This document shows positions 37,301 through 50,500 of a DNA stretch of 64,000 nt, in pieces. Both the position numbers and the translations under genes were made by a program. The notes under the pieces are model-generated. The model was given only the letters and a program-made list of their open reading frames with translations, ran no database searches and was not told where the DNA came from. The stretch lies in contig SAUG01000147.1 in the NCBI GenBank assembly GCA_011316305.1, positions 48,864 through 112,863 of the forward strand. The letters are read 5' to 3'. Position 1 is the stretch's first letter; every line of letters begins with the position of its first letter. The stretch is from Rusavskia elegans (lineage: Eukaryota; Ascomycota; Lecanoromycetes; Teloschistales; Teloschistaceae).

Positions 37301-37567
37301 AACGTATATACTATTTATATTCGGTGAAAATATTACTATAAATAAAAGTATTATCTATATAAACTAAATAATATTTATTTAGAAATTCGAATAGAATATC
37401 GTTTATATATTATTATTAAAAACTAGAATTTCTAATTAAATTAAAGAATATAATATTATACTAATATATATTAATAAATATTTTAAAAATAATATATTCT
37501 ATACTATCTAAATATATCCGGAAGTTATTAAAGATAATTACTATATTAAAATAGGTAAACTATTTTT
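34355..37567 (-). pseudogene. Gypsy D pol 3' half: RT end, RNase H, integrase
   Basis: The minus strand has RT box VYIDN at 37361-37350, then FYIQ/STOP-EIPFFGVIIGANNIR, LFLDFYNFYYRFIRKFAKFA and NPFIKLTRKE. RNase H is near 36850-36550, and the integrase C-terminus is near 35680-35560 (DFVII-stop-ISSFFVNKGFDF). These are standard Ascomycota gypsy blocks. 34555-34770 resembles 57062-57270 at the end of gypsy C, suggesting D and C are related families. RIP stops occur throughout. Confidence 0.82.
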
Positions 37568-37976
37568 TATTACGTCTACGATTCCATAGAAGCACGCTGG
37601 AAAATTGGTTAGGCAAGCAAACCTAATTATCTATAGCCGCCTATAGCCGATATAGCCGCCCTCCTAGACGGAGACTTTAATAGGCGGCTATCTATCGGGA
37701 TTTATAGCAATTTTTAATATATATATCGTTTATTATTTCTATAGATAGCTTTTCCCGTTAGATATTAATATAATTATTAAATATATCTCTATTATTTTCT
37801 TTTTAATTACTTCGTAATAAAGATACCTTATAATATCGTAACTTTACCTTTATAGTTATACGGGACTAGTTATAATAATCTACGTTAAAATTCCTTTACT
37901 ATTTAGTAGTTCGGACTATATTTATAGCTATAGCTAGGCTCGAACGTAACGCCTTCTAATATATAGAAACGTTATA
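37568..37976 (+). repeat. Gypsy B1 5' LTR (409 bp)
   Basis: Contains paired words ATAGCCGCC/GGCGGCTAT that can form a hairpin. The same LTR appears at 40527-40935, and inverted at 57779-58188, 61339-61749 and 63264-63673. Confidence 0.88.
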
Positions 37977-40526
37977 CTTTAACGATTTACTATATTAGTC
38001 TCGTTACCCCGTTCTATAGATCGAAGCGATACTATTAAAATAGTAATATTAAATATCTATAAAAGAAATAAATAATGTTTAAAAATATAGATTATTTAGA
38101 TAAATATCTATTTCGTATTATATATAAACCAGTTTCTAAATAAAATGATTAAAATTCTATTTATAATATTATATCTAGAAAAGGCCGTCTAGAATTAGAT
38201 ATAGTCCCGAGTAAAAAACTATTTTAATAATCCGGAAAGTTAATAGAAAGATAAAATATTATAAATTTTCTATTACTTCGGAAATTTTATTATAGTTATA
38301 AAATACGCCTTTAGAAATAATAATAAAGATAAAGTAACTAGTAGAAAACTTATAGTTTTAAAATAGTAAGAATCGGTAGCTATCTACGCTGTTTAGTTAA
38401 GAACGTTAGTTTATAAAATAGACTAGGAGGACTTAGTTCTAAAAGTCTATTTCTATAAAGAATTTTAGATAAAAATTAAAAAAGCTATAGTAGCGATCGA
38501 AAAACCAGACTTACTAGTAGATTTTGTTAAAATAGTAACTAGAATCGACGCTAGATAGTATAAAATATATTTAGATAAATAGACGTTTAGTAAAATAGGA
38601 CCTATTAAAAAATAGTTTAGAAGAAATCCGATAGAATTTAATACTACCGAAACTAAAAAATCGCGAACTAAAACTTATTATTTATATAGAAAGACGGGAT
38701 ATTTTAAAAGGAAATATTTAATTAAAAAAGTAATAGAGATAACCGAATACTAGTTCGAAGTAAAAAAGGAATTATCCGAAGGTATACCTAGTAATTATAT
38801 AGTAAAAAGCTAGATAGTCTACTATAATAATAATTACCGTATCTATCTATCGGATAAATAAGTATTAAGATAGTATTTTAAAGAATTAAAACGAGCTAAT
38901 ATAAAAGTAAAGAGGCTAATAATTAGTTTTAAACTATACGAAACGGAAAAACACTTTAATATAATATTTAAAGTTAAAATCGAAGATTATTAAATAGTAG
39001 CCTTCGTAAACGGAGAGTAAAAAAATAAAATAACTAAGAGATTATATAATTAAATCCTAGGATATATCGAAAACTGTTTTAAAAAAAACGAAAAAATTAT
39101 AAAAATTAAAATTAAAATAAAATATAAATTAATAAAAACGATAAATTGTATAATAATTAATAGTTTAAAGTAATATATCGTTTTCGGAATCGAATAAAAG
39201 AAATTACTTTCGGGAAAACTAACGGAAGTAAATACTATCGGTAAAAAAATAAAAATATAAATAGTTTATCTATTAGTATATAATATCCTCCTATATAAAG
39301 AACTGGATATTAATTTAATAATAAACTATAAATAGATCAAAGATTTAAACCTAAAATTTAAATAAAGAAAAGAAGTATAAAGAATTTAAATATAGAAAGA
39401 TTACTATTACTTTCTATAATAACTGGCTTTTAAATATAATAAAAGCTAAGAAATAATTTAATAGCTATAGATAGACTACGTTAAAAAAATCTATAACAAC
39501 GTTGTTAAAGCTATAGATAAAATCAAGTATAACAAACTAAATTAAATATAAAATTAGAAATTAAAAACTCCGGATTTAATACTAAACGTCTAATATCGAA
39601 ACGAAAAAATCGACTAAAATCTATTATTATGATTTTAGAATAAAATAGTAGCTAAAAAATAAAAATTAGCGGAGATATTAAAAGACCTAGAAGTAATTTA
39701 TAATATCGAAATATAATTTAGAAACTAAAACTAAAAATACTATAATAAAAGAATCTTTTATTAGATTTTCTTTCAGTCTATAGTATCTAAAGGTTAAAAA
39801 AAGTCGAATTCTTTTAAAAAATAATTTAAATTATCCGAATCGAACCCGAAAATTAACTTAACGGACGTTTCCTACGCGGCTAGCGTAAAACTAATAATAG
39901 AGTAAAATACGATAGAATTATCGAATTTATTAAAATAAAATAGAATATATTACTTCTAAATAATAAGATTACTTTTATATTTATCTAAAACGCGATAATA
40001 TATAATAAAACGCTTTTACTTTTTAAAGAGCCGGCGGAAATCCGATTTCTAAATAAGATATTAATTACGAATTTCCTTTTTAGAATTAAAGAAAGATTCG
40101 ATATAACGCCGAGCTTTAGAATATTCCTTAAAAATACTAGAAATATCGGAACGAAGCTTATTTTTTTTTATCTTTAAAACGCTTTTCTAGAAAAGTATTA
40201 GTAAAGAAACGGAATCGAATAAGAATATATAAATAGTATTAGAAATTAAAAAATTATAGAATTTTTAAACCCGAGTATATTTACTATAAATATTACTACT
40301 AACTTCGATTTTATATTTCTTCGAAGGATTATAGATATATAAAGAATAGAAAAAAGGTATAATAATATCTTTTAACTAAATATAACGAAAAGACTTTAAC
40401 TAATTTTTCGTTCGAAAACGTATAATAAAAATATTAATAGAAAAAGAAAAGAAAAAAGGATTTAGATCTTTTTTATATCCCGTAGACGGTTTTTACGCTA
40501 GGTAAAAAGCGATATAAAAGAGGCCG
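37977..40526 (+). pseudogene. Gypsy B1 gag-like gene with degraded CCHC zinc knuckle
   Basis: The plus strand near 38480-38740 reads KPDLLVDFVKI, then KKSRTKTYYLYRKTGYFKRK. The Y-Y spacing matches a CX2CX4HX4C knuckle in which Cys (TGT to TAT) and His (CAT to TAT) have all become Tyr, the expected RIP changes. A further 1.7 kb continues the frame with Lys/Glu-rich sequence and ends near DGFYAR around 40490. No polymerase is present. A similar tail follows the LTR at 63673. Confidence 0.7.
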
Positions 40527-40935
40527 TATTATATTTATAACTCTATAGAAGCACGCTAGAAAATTAGCTAGATAAACCAGCCTAATTATCTATAGCCGCC
40601 TATAGCCGATATAGTCGCCTTCCTAGACGGAGGCTTTAGTAGGCGGCTATCTATCGGTTTTTATAGCTATTTTTAATATATATATCGTTTATTATTCCTA
40701 TAAATAGCTTCTTTTATTAGTAATTAATATAATTATTATATATATTTCTACTATTTTCTTTTTAATTACCTCGTAATAAAAATACCTCGTAATATCGTAA
40801 CTTTACCTTTATAGTTATACGGGACTAGTTACGATAATCTATACTAGAACTCCTTTACTATTTAGTAGTTCGGACTACGTCTACGGCTGTAGCTAAACTC
40901 GAACGTAACGCCTTTTGATATATAGAGACGTTATA
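40527..40935 (+). repeat. Gypsy B1 3' LTR (409 bp)
   Basis: Same orientation and length as 37568-37976. It is preceded by AGAGGCC, a purine-rich polypurine-tract-like run. Confidence 0.88.
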
Positions 40936-43636
40936 TTTCTTATCGTTAAACTAGGCTATAATTTTATAAATTAGTAAAATCGTATAATAATTCTTTTTCG
41001 TTAGAGCGTTTAATTTATAGTAATTTATATAAAAATGTAATTCGCTATTAGATTTTTAGATAAAAAGAATAGACGAGATATAAATAACTTTACTAAAAAA
41101 AATAAAATTTTTAACTAGATTTTTCGTTAAATATTTTTTAATTTTTTATAGTTTATAGAATAATATAATATATAAGAAATAATATCTTAAAAAGATATTA
41201 ACGCTGTTTTCTAATATTACTTTATAGTTATATTTATAGTATAGAGATAGTTTTATAATTTTCTTTTTTTTAAAAAATTCGATAAATTTATAGGTTTCGG
41301 AAAAAAGTTATTTAAGGAAAGTTTTATTAATAAAAGTCGGTTCGAACTCGCCTATAGCGCTAATAGATACGGCGGAATCCGGATATTAGTTATATTAGTT
41401 TAGTAATCTATTAATTTATTTAATATTAATCGAAAAATAGTTTTTCTTTTTTTTTAAAAATATAATACCGGTAATTTTAATTATTTTAATATTTATAATA
41501 TCTTTTTTTAGAGGTAAAATCTAGAGTTTTTTAAAGAAAAATAGAAGCGTAATTAATAGCTTTTCTACTAGAATTATAGATAACTATATACCTATAATCA
41601 GGAAAAGGTTAGATCTTTTTAAAATTATTTTTTAAACCGGAAAAGTAACTAGTTTTCAAAATAGTAATAGGAATATCGTTAGTAGTAAATTTATCTAAAA
41701 TATAAAGAAAATTCTAACTAAATTAGATAATATTCTAAAATAGATATAATATTTTAATTTAAATATAAATTTTTTATATATAAAATTAGCGATAATATCG
41801 TAAATTTCTAGCTAAAATATACCTAGATTTATTTAGAAATTATCTAGATTAGTAATTATAAAAAGCGCTATTAACTTATAATAATTAATAATTTCTAGAT
41901 ATAAATATACGCCGTAAATAATCCGTTTAATAAATTTACTATTAAAGGCTTTAACTATTTTAGATTTAGTAAAGGAAAAAAGTTTAATTTAAAAGATATT
42001 ATAAAATACGCGAGTAAAACTAGAATTTATAAATATATAATTAATGATACTAGTATTAATTAAAATAATAACTTTAATTATTTTATAATTAGATTTTAAG
42101 GTATAAAATACTATAAAAACTTTTCGTATAAAAAGTTTATAAAGTAACTAGATAATATTAATAACTAGTTATTTTATAGCCCGAATAGTAAATTTTACTA
42201 GATTTAATTATTTTTTATAATTTTTATTTAAACGAATTTTTTATTAATATTCTTTTCTTTAATATTTTTAATTTAGAGATTATTTTTAAAGTAATCCGAT
42301 TTTATATAGCTTTACTAGCCGTATTTAAAATATTATCTTTTTTTACTATAATATTCGCGATCGGTATTAGAAAGGCGAATAGTATTAAAAGTATAGGGAC
42401 GGATAATAACTATAATCTTTAGAACTAGGATAGTAGCGGTTACTAGTTTAAAGACTATTTTAAAATTAATTTTAACAGTACCGAAACGCGACGAAAAAAT
42501 TTATTATATTTAAAAAAAACGTTTATTAGTCTAACGTATATTTTAGTTAAAAGGTATAAAATATCGGCAGATTTTATAAAATATAATAGATAAATTAATA
42601 TTCGTATCTTAGACCCGTTTTAAACGGGAGATAATTTTATCTAAAAAGCTATCGATTTAGATTTAAAAGAAATAGTCTAGCTAGATAGTATAGATAATAA
42701 AGTAGCCGAAAAATTCTATAAATTTTGTTTTATTTTAAATAAATATTTTTAATTTATAGCGGGTAGTTTAATAAAGGTTCGGATCGGCTATAATATTATT
42801 TAGGAATTTTAAAACTTTATCTAAACTTTTAAAAGATATAGAGATATCTATTTATACTTTTAAAACTAAATATTATACTATTTATCTACTAATTCGGAAA
42901 TAAATATAATTAATTTAATTTTATTTTTTAAAGTAATTATATTTTATTTTTTAGATTATTTTCTAGATCTATATTTCGAAAGTTAGGTTTAAACCGTTAG
43001 TAAAAACTAGAATATCTAGTTACTTAATTTTAGGATAGTAATACTCGGTATATACCGAGTTTCTCGAACTAGTAATACTAGAATTATTATTTCCGGCCTA
43101 GATAGTTTTTAGCTATTTTTTAATAATTATAAACTTTTCTTTAAACTTTTTTACGCGGGTTCGGACGTTTAGTAAATTTATTTTTATAATTTTAAATTTA
43201 TCCTATAAAGATTTATAGCTAGCAAATAAACCTATAAATTTCTTATTAAAGTCTAACGTATCGTTATTATATTAATTTAGAGTTAAAATATATTTTATAA
43301 AGGCGTCGCTATAGTACTTTATTAGCTAGCGGAATTAGTTAAACGTAATAGTTTATTTAAAATTATTCGGATTTCCTAGTTCGATAACGAAAATATAGAT
43401 AATATTATTAAATATTTTTAAAATAATAAAGTATCGGATATTTTTTTAAAATATCTACGTTTATCGTTTAAATTTTAATAGATTTAGAGAGACTATAGGG
43501 TTAGCGTTCGGTCTAGCTATAGCTTAGGTAGACTTTCTAGCTAGTTTTTACTCTCTAACTATAGGATAATATTCGGGGTCTAGTTTTTATATAGTTTAAC
43601 TTTATTATAAATAAGAATAAAGGAAACGAACTTTTA
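40936..43636 (-). pseudogene. Gypsy D gag to RT start
   Basis: By element order (minus) this is the 5' half of gypsy D. It is heavily stopped, and I could not read clean motifs except the general Lys/Asn-rich gag composition. The call rests on its position between the D LTR and the RT segment displaced by B1. Confidence 0.55.
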
Positions 43637-43812
43637 AATTATATTAAAATCGATCTAGAACGGGTTATAAAGGTATAATTAAATAGAATCTAAAAGCTAA
43701 AGAACTATATATAATTAATACGAAACCGATTGTTTTATACGTACGTTAAACTACTAGCTAACGAGCGTTACGTAATACCAAGTCTATATTAAATCCGTAT
43801 TAGATTCTAATA
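43637..43812 (-). repeat. Gypsy D LTR (5' in sense)
   Basis: 176 bp partner of 34179-34354. Confidence 0.75.
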
Positions 43813-44710
43813 ACTTACTTTAATTACTATAAACAAATCGCGGTAAATTTAACTCGATTTAAAAATTTTACTAATACGTTTTTTTTTAATGAGTTTATAT
43901 ATTTAAAAGAACTTTTTAAACTATATTTCGGGGTTTTATTTACTAAATAGTTTTATAACGAATCGATAATATTATCGTTCTAGCTCGTATTTACGTACCT
44001 AATTTAAAGGAATAAATCGATTTTTAAATATTCGTAATTTATCCTACGGATAAAATCCGCTATTCTAGAAATAAATAATATTTTAAACTAAAATAATTTC
44101 GTAAATTAGTTTTTTAATCTAACTAAAATATATATATTATTTTTTCTATTTCGTCTATTTCGATTTATAGTTTATTATATTTAGTTTAAATCGTTAAAAA
44201 GCTATATTAATTTCGTTCGTCGATATTTAATTAGAAACGTTTAGTTATATAGATTTAGTTGATTAAATAAATAATTTATCGTACTATAGAAAATTTAAAT
44301 TAATAAATTTCTATATAAAAAATCGTTCGGCTTAATTTTTAATAACTAAAAACTATATTTTCTAGTCTTTTAAAATATTTACTTTAAATTCTTTTCTATT
44401 TATAGTAATAAATTATTTCTTTTCGAATAATAGAATAAAATAAACGAATAAATTTCTTTTTATATTTTTTCGAAATTTTTTTCAAAATTAATAAAGGCTT
44501 TAAAATTTCTTAATATCGCGATAATATTCTTTTAATATCGCCGGTAAAAAGGTTTTAAATATAAATATATTCTTTACTAGCTTTAAATATTTCGATAAAT
44601 AATCGATTAATAATGTCGTTATATAAATATTAAAGATACCGAATTTATAACTATTAACAATTTTTATAGAAATAGTTAATATAGATTAATTATATACTAC
44701 CTAGAAATTT
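43813..44710 (-). pseudogene. Copia F gag fragment between gypsy D and gypsy E
   Basis: Minus-strand Lys/Asn-rich reading with RIP stops. It lies where copia F gag must lie (between the 5' LTR side and protease). No domain is readable, so the assignment is by position. Confidence 0.5.
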
Positions 44711-44975
44711 TATTATAAATCGAATATATTGTAAAATTGATTGATTTATTTCCTAATTAATTGCTGGCCGCAGCTCTTTTGTATACCGGAAAGTATACGG
44801 GCGCTATCTACGTTAAATAAACGTTAAACTTAAATAGATTTAGCGTATTCCTTTATTAAATAATTCTAACGTTAATTAGCGGGTATTTTCTAATAATTTA
44901 GTTAGATTATCTAATCTATTCGGCATCCAACTAGATCCAGTATAGATTTATACTAGATCTATACCGTCTATAATA
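44711..44975 (-). repeat. Gypsy E 3' LTR
   Basis: TATTATAAATCG..CTATAATA. It is less RIP-changed than its partner: GCTGGCCGCAGC is kept. Confidence 0.85.
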
Positions 44976-45836
44976 AATACCTATAAAATAGAAAAAAGAT
45001 ATTGTTTTTAATGCTATTTTTTAATATATATAGCTCGCTAGCGTATAAAAAATAATTAGGATAACCGTAACTCGAATACGAGTCGTTTATAGCCCCGGTT
45101 ACGCTATAGACTATAAAAGTCTTTTTACTAAATTACTATCTCGTTAATAAAGATATAGTATTACTTAATAATATTAAAACGTATAGGCGAGATTTATTTA
45201 ATAATAAAATCGTAATTCTTTACGGCGAGTAGGTTACGAAAAAAATACGATAACGATAGTTTAAAGTCGGAAATTCGTCGGAAATAATACTAGTTTTTCG
45301 ATAGATACTAGAATAAATATTTGCGTAGGTTTTTGCCTAGCGGTAATAATTTATTATATTAATAGTAAAGGAAAGAAATCGTTATAAACGTTTACTATAT
45401 TTATTTAATTATTTAAATTATAAAGTTTATACTAGCTATTATATTAAAAACTCTATCTTTTCTACTTAATAAAATATTAGAAACGCTAGCGTATCTTTCG
45501 ATAATTAGCAATTCGTTTTACTTTATATTAATTAAAATTATTTTCCGGGAACTTTATTTCGATTTTCGACAATTCCGGGTTTTAGATTAAATAGTAGTCG
45601 ATTAAAAGAATTAGTAGTATTAGAATAAGCCTCTAGTTAAACTATTATTATTACTAGATAAATACAAAAGTTAACGGATAACTTTAGACAATATACGAGT
45701 TTATTAATCTTTTCGATAATCGTATACAGTTTAGTACGTTAATTATTGAATTTTTTATTAATAATTTTAGGTAATATATAACTATAATATAATTTAAAAT
45801 ATACTTTATTATCGGGTTTAAAAGATTTAAATTTAT
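44976..45836 (-). other. Gypsy E 3' internal region, unrecognised
   Basis: Heavily AT-rich sequence between the 3' LTR and the island at 45837. No motif is readable on either strand. The minus open frame 45684-45869 spans the island boundary and is a chance ORF. Confidence 0.4.
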
Positions 45837-46798
45837 TTTATTTTGTTTGTTTTTTTGGTACCCGGTCAACCGTCGGTTCCGTAAGCAATTTACTTCAGTA
45901 TTGGTACGCTAGCGTTAGATATACGGTATAAGAACTAGTACCCCAGTCTAATTAACTTAAACCAAAGAACTATATAAAATTAACTCGAATCTACTCCGTA
46001 ATACGCTCGTGATATAAGTTCCTATAGCTTACTTAAAATAGTAGCAGAATTTTCGTAATATATATACCTTACAGTCGCTTCTTCTTCTTCTTTTACTAGT
46101 ACCTACTATCGTATCTGACGTACGTATCTTCCGTAATAGCCCAGGCTATAGGCTAATATATACAGAACCTCTACTAATAATACTTTAACTACGATTATAC
46201 CTTTCTAATTAGAAGAAATAGAGTACGAAATCGCTAAATTCGAGCTATTCGATAATATCGACCGAGTCCTCGCTAGTCCGCCTACTATAACGGACTTTAA
46301 ATCCCGAGATCCGTTGGTCCTAACTACGACGTTAAAGCCTTATATTCCGAATCCGCCGGAGCCGTACGGTCTTAGCGACTGTATTAAACTTCTAGCAGGG
46401 GCCTTTATCCTGCTAGAATTCGAGCTAGCAGTTATCAAGTATCTAGATAGATTAGCAGGCCGTCTAGATTCGGGTACGACCGTAGACGAGGACGAATTAA
46501 CGAGGATAAAGGATAGTATTACCGCCTGGCAGGTAGTCCTGGAAGCTATATTAGTAGCTTATAATCGTACGTATTTCGAAGTAGTATAAGGGAATTATAG
46601 GAGAGGAATAGTAATTAAATAGAGGATATAATAGAATAAAAACGATTAACTGCGCTGTAAACCTTACTTAACTTTTAACTACGAAAATTCTTTACTGTAT
46701 AAACAATATTTGTTATTGCCGTATAAAAACTACGGTGATGAAACGTATATATATAATAACTCAATTATAACCCCGGACAGGGGTTCTATAAGGGGGAC
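45837..46798. other. Low-RIP insertion-like island with a small ORF
   Basis: A 962 bp segment of clearly higher GC inside gypsy E, flanked by the 10-bp direct repeat TTAAATTTAT (45827-45836 and 46799-46808) and beginning with a T-rich run (about 45837-45856). The repeat is AT-only, so chance is possible. The interior holds the reading frame at 46159-46589 and a CCCCGGACAGGGG hairpin near 46775. It could be a small retroposed or DNA element. Confidence 0.5.
46159..46589 (+). pseudogene. Unrecognised ~143-codon protein, lightly damaged
   Basis: The plus frame starts at ATA (46159; probably an ATG changed by G-to-A), reads YRTSTNNTLTTIIPF, has one stop at an expected Gln, then is open to the TAA at 46587-46589. 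From 46314 it is uninterrupted (91 codons if its first TTG is counted as a start). Composition is acidic and amphipathic: EEIEYEIAKFELFDNIDRVL, LLAGAFILLEFELAVIKYLD, then VDEDELTRIKDSITAWQVVL. The predicted helices suggest a small soluble helical protein. No family is recognised. It may have been functional until recently. Confidence 0.5.
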
Positions 46799-46808
46799 TT
46801 AAATTTAT

Positions 46809-49800
46809 ATAATAAATTATATCGAATTTTTAATAAAACGATAGTAAATACTATTATATTTTTTATTTCGAAACGTTTAATAAAACGAAAACGATCGATA
46901 TTTTCGAATAAAAAGTCGATAAATATATCGATAATATTACGAATACGAAATCTATACGTTAACTCGTTAAAGGCGAAATCGGTTATAAAGTTCGTAGCGT
47001 TATTAAACGCAGTTTATAGATATAGTAAAATAAAAATCTAGTTTCTATTCGAATATTTTATTAATTAAAAGCGGAATTCTATTTTAATCGTTTAATTAGT
47101 TCGTTTTAATTAGCTATCCGTTTAAAGGTAATATGTAATAGAGACGAGAATTTTAGTACCTAGTTTTTTAAATATTAAGCGCTAGAAAGATAATATAAAA
47201 TATCGATCGCGATTACTAATAATAATGAAAAAGAAATTTTAATTATATTCTATAAAAATAATAATAACTAAATTAATCTATTCGATTACTTTATAAATAA
47301 TTTTATTCGGTATAAATATAACCTTTTTAGTATATTTATAAATAATCGTTAAATATTATTTATCGAAATACGAATATTAAATAGAACTAATACGAAATTT
47401 ATTATAATCGTATAAAACGATATTTTAGATAATATCGAAACTAGAAAACTATACGAGTATTAATATTTAATTTAATTAAATTAATAACGTTAATAATATT
47501 TAACGTATTATTTAATTCATTTATTTATTTAAAATATATAAATTAATAAATAGAATTCGTAATAAATACGATAATATTTTTAATAGTAACGATTATAAAT
47601 TTTAGCGATAATTGTTTGCTATATAGATTCTAGAATATATAGACGATTTTTTTTATCGTTAAAAACGTAATATAGAAATTTATTACGATAACGGAAAAAA
47701 AAGCCGGATACGTATTATTTATTATTTTTATAGTAGAATCGAACTTTATTTATTTTTTAATCGTTTTAATAATATTTATTTAGTAATTATTCTTTTCGTA
47801 CTTTTATTTTAACCGTTTTTTAAAAAAGTTTACTATTTAAACTAATATAGCGTAATATAATTCCGAGATCGTATTAAAAATCGCGATAAATTTAATAGCT
47901 AGTTAAATAACTATAAAGTAATTAAAACTTTCGGTATCGACTTCGTCGTATAATATATCGAAAATATCGTTTTTATCAATATTATTTAATTTATTAGCGT
48001 TAATAAAATAAGAAAAGGTATTTAGAATTACGTTTAATTTATCGGCTTTATACCGTAGTTCGATATTAAAAGCTAGAAAATATTACGATACTCGAACGAA
48101 ATAGAAATTAGATTTATTCGTACTTATAATTTTAAACGAGATTTATTTCGATATTAGTATAGCAACGAAATAATTAGTATAGATAATAACGGGCGGCTAT
48201 TTGAAAAAATCAATAAAATAATAAGTTTTACGTATAATCTATACTATATCGACAATTTCTAACTCGATAGACTAGTAATTACTTTTAACTATATTGAAGT
48301 ACTAATTTAAGGATATAATAGACTATATTTTATTTTTAATTAAAAGTCCTTTATTATCTAAATTATTTTTAACGTAATATATTATATTAGTATACTCGAA
48401 TACTTTCGATATATCGAAATCGATATAGAGCTTGTAAAAGATAATAAAATAGTAAAAAAATATAGGTTTCGCGAATATTATTTAAAATAGCTAGAAAAAT
48501 TATTTTTTATTCGTAATAAAATTATATTATAGTTTAGTAAATTAAAGTTTATATTTTAAATTTTTAAAATTTCGACTAAGTTCTTTAATAAATTTTGTTT
48601 TTCGTTATTAAAACAAAGAAAATAGTTAAATGAAACTAGCGATCGATAAACGAAAATAGCCGATTATATCTAAATATATTTTAAAATCCTTTAAATTTTT
48701 AGACAAGATTTTTTTAAAATATTTAAAAATATAATAATATTATCTATATACGTTTTAGTAAACTTTTTAAAAATGTTAAAAAATTTATTCGTTTAATATT
48801 ATACGTATAGCGGTAAACCTTTATATTCTATTAACGCGATAGATAATCTCTTTAATTTTTAGTAAAAAATAATAATAAATTTATAGTAGTTATAACGTTA
48901 TAAAAAAAATTAATAAATTTATTTAATAATATCTATAATAGTAATATATTTATAACTAATAACGAGAACGATAACGTCGGTTTACAAAAATAAAAAGTAA
49001 CTATTTAAATCGATAATAGTATTAAAGTTTTTAATATCGATAATAATTTATTTTTTTCTAGATCTATTTAATATAGTACGCTAAACGACAAATATTAAAT
49101 AGATAAAAAAAATAAATTAATTTACGTATACTAATTTACTTTACTTATATAATTTATTAAACGTTTTATTAAACTTTAAACGATCAATAGAATTAAAGTT
49201 ATATACTTTCGATATCGATAGTTTCGTTTCGAATTTAAAAGGTATAGATATTTATTTCTTTTCTAGAATATCGACGGTAATATTTTAATTTCTAAAAATA
49301 TTATAATATTTCTCGATTTTACTAGCGAGTTTATTAACGATATTCGGATTACTATATACTATTACACTATTATTTATAAAGTATTCGAAATTAGAATTAA
49401 GCGATATTATAAACGCGAAACTCGTAATATATCCGATCGATAAATTTTAGATTTAAATAGTTTATAAGAAATCTTTTATATATTTAGATAATTAAACAAA
49501 AACGAGCTAGTCGATTAAAATTATTCCGTCTATTAACGTATTCGCTATTATCTTATTTTATTTACCAGCTTTTAATTAACTAGTATATTTATAAAATTAA
49601 ACGGCTTAGAGTAAATGATTTAAATTTCTATCGTTAATTAGTTAGTTTTAAACTAAATATAAAGCGCTAGTCGAATTAGAACAATTTTTTTTTATATACT
49701 CGTCGTATATATAATATTTTAAATTATCGTAATTAATATAAATATTATAAATATTCTAGCGCTAATTTCGATTAATATTTTTTTAATCATTTATAGAATA

Positions 49801-50500
49801 AAATTAGTTACTATCGACGTTTTACCGGCGGATATAACGAAATATTTTTTATAAATATTTTCGATAAAGTTATTTATATTTATACGACGGTTAAATTTAA
49901 TATTTATAGAAATAACGTTAAAAACTACGACGAAATTAAACGTATAATTAATAATATAAACGAAAGTATTACTATTATTATTTAATAGAATAATTAGTTT
50001 AGACTCGAAAAAAAAATTATAGTTATTCGATAAAGGTTTTTTTTCTTTAAAAAATATCGGTATTTATATAATTCGATCAAACGGAAAATTAAAAGTTTTT
50101 TTATTCTAATTTAACGATATAAATTAAAATCTTTTCGTTTATATAAAATAAAGGAAATTTTAATATTTTTATACGTATTAATTACGATATACTAAACTTT
50201 ATATTTTAAATCTATTTTTTATAATATTATAATACTATTAGCTATAAATATATTATAATATAGTTTATTAACTAGATAGATTTTTATTACGATTTTTATA
50301 ATATTATTTTTATCGTTAAATAAATACAACGAGTATATTATATACTAGTTAAATTTATTAAAATTTATTCTAATATTTTATATCGATATATTCGGATATT
50401 TATAAATTTTTAATTTCTATAATACGAGTTTTCGATTAATTATATTTATATCGTATTTAAAGTTTATATAAATTTTTTTAGTTTTATTCGAATTCGATAT
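46809..50500 (-). pseudogene. Gypsy E pol: protease, RT, RNase H, integrase
   Basis: On the minus strand the protease flank lies near 50340-50200 (IYLVNKLYYNIFIANS). RT is at about 49150-48560: SIDRLKFNKTFNKLYK, then IIDIKNFNTIIDLNSYFLFL, RLSIALIEYKGLPLYV, box TYIDN at 48753-48739 and LKDFKIYLDIIGYFRLSIAS. These match the gypsy RT group with 'DR.RFDKTFDKLH'. RNase H and integrase must lie at 48500-46810 but are unreadable. The catalytic second Asp is Asn. Confidence 0.8.

Larger units (their letters stand above)
37568..40935 (+). mobile_element. Ty3/gypsy family B, copy B1 (plus): gag-only element, 3368 bp
   Basis: Two 409 bp LTRs (37568-37976 and 40527-40935) run from TATTACGTC.. to ..ACGTTATA, from TGTTACGTCC..ACGTTACA. 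Flanks TTTTT and TTTCT are a TSD if one C-to-T change occurred. The 2.55 kb interior holds gag-like coding sequence but no RT or integrase, so it cannot be autonomous. It is inserted in the RT region of gypsy D. Confidence 0.85.
34179..43812 (-). mobile_element. Ty3/gypsy family D, RIP-degraded, split by gypsy B1
   Basis: Two 176 bp direct repeats (34179-34354 and 43637-43812) bound it; their exact ends are approximate. Net length without B1 (37568-40935) is about 6.3 kb. Pol reads on the minus strand. I found no convincing TSD. Confidence 0.75.

Noticed and set aside
45684..45869. 61-codon minus open frame rich in Asn, Ile and Leu
   Set aside because: Composition is that of random AT-rich DNA and it crosses the island boundary at 45837.
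46079..46096. TTC-type microsatellite
   Set aside because: Only about four to five units; too short to report as a feature.
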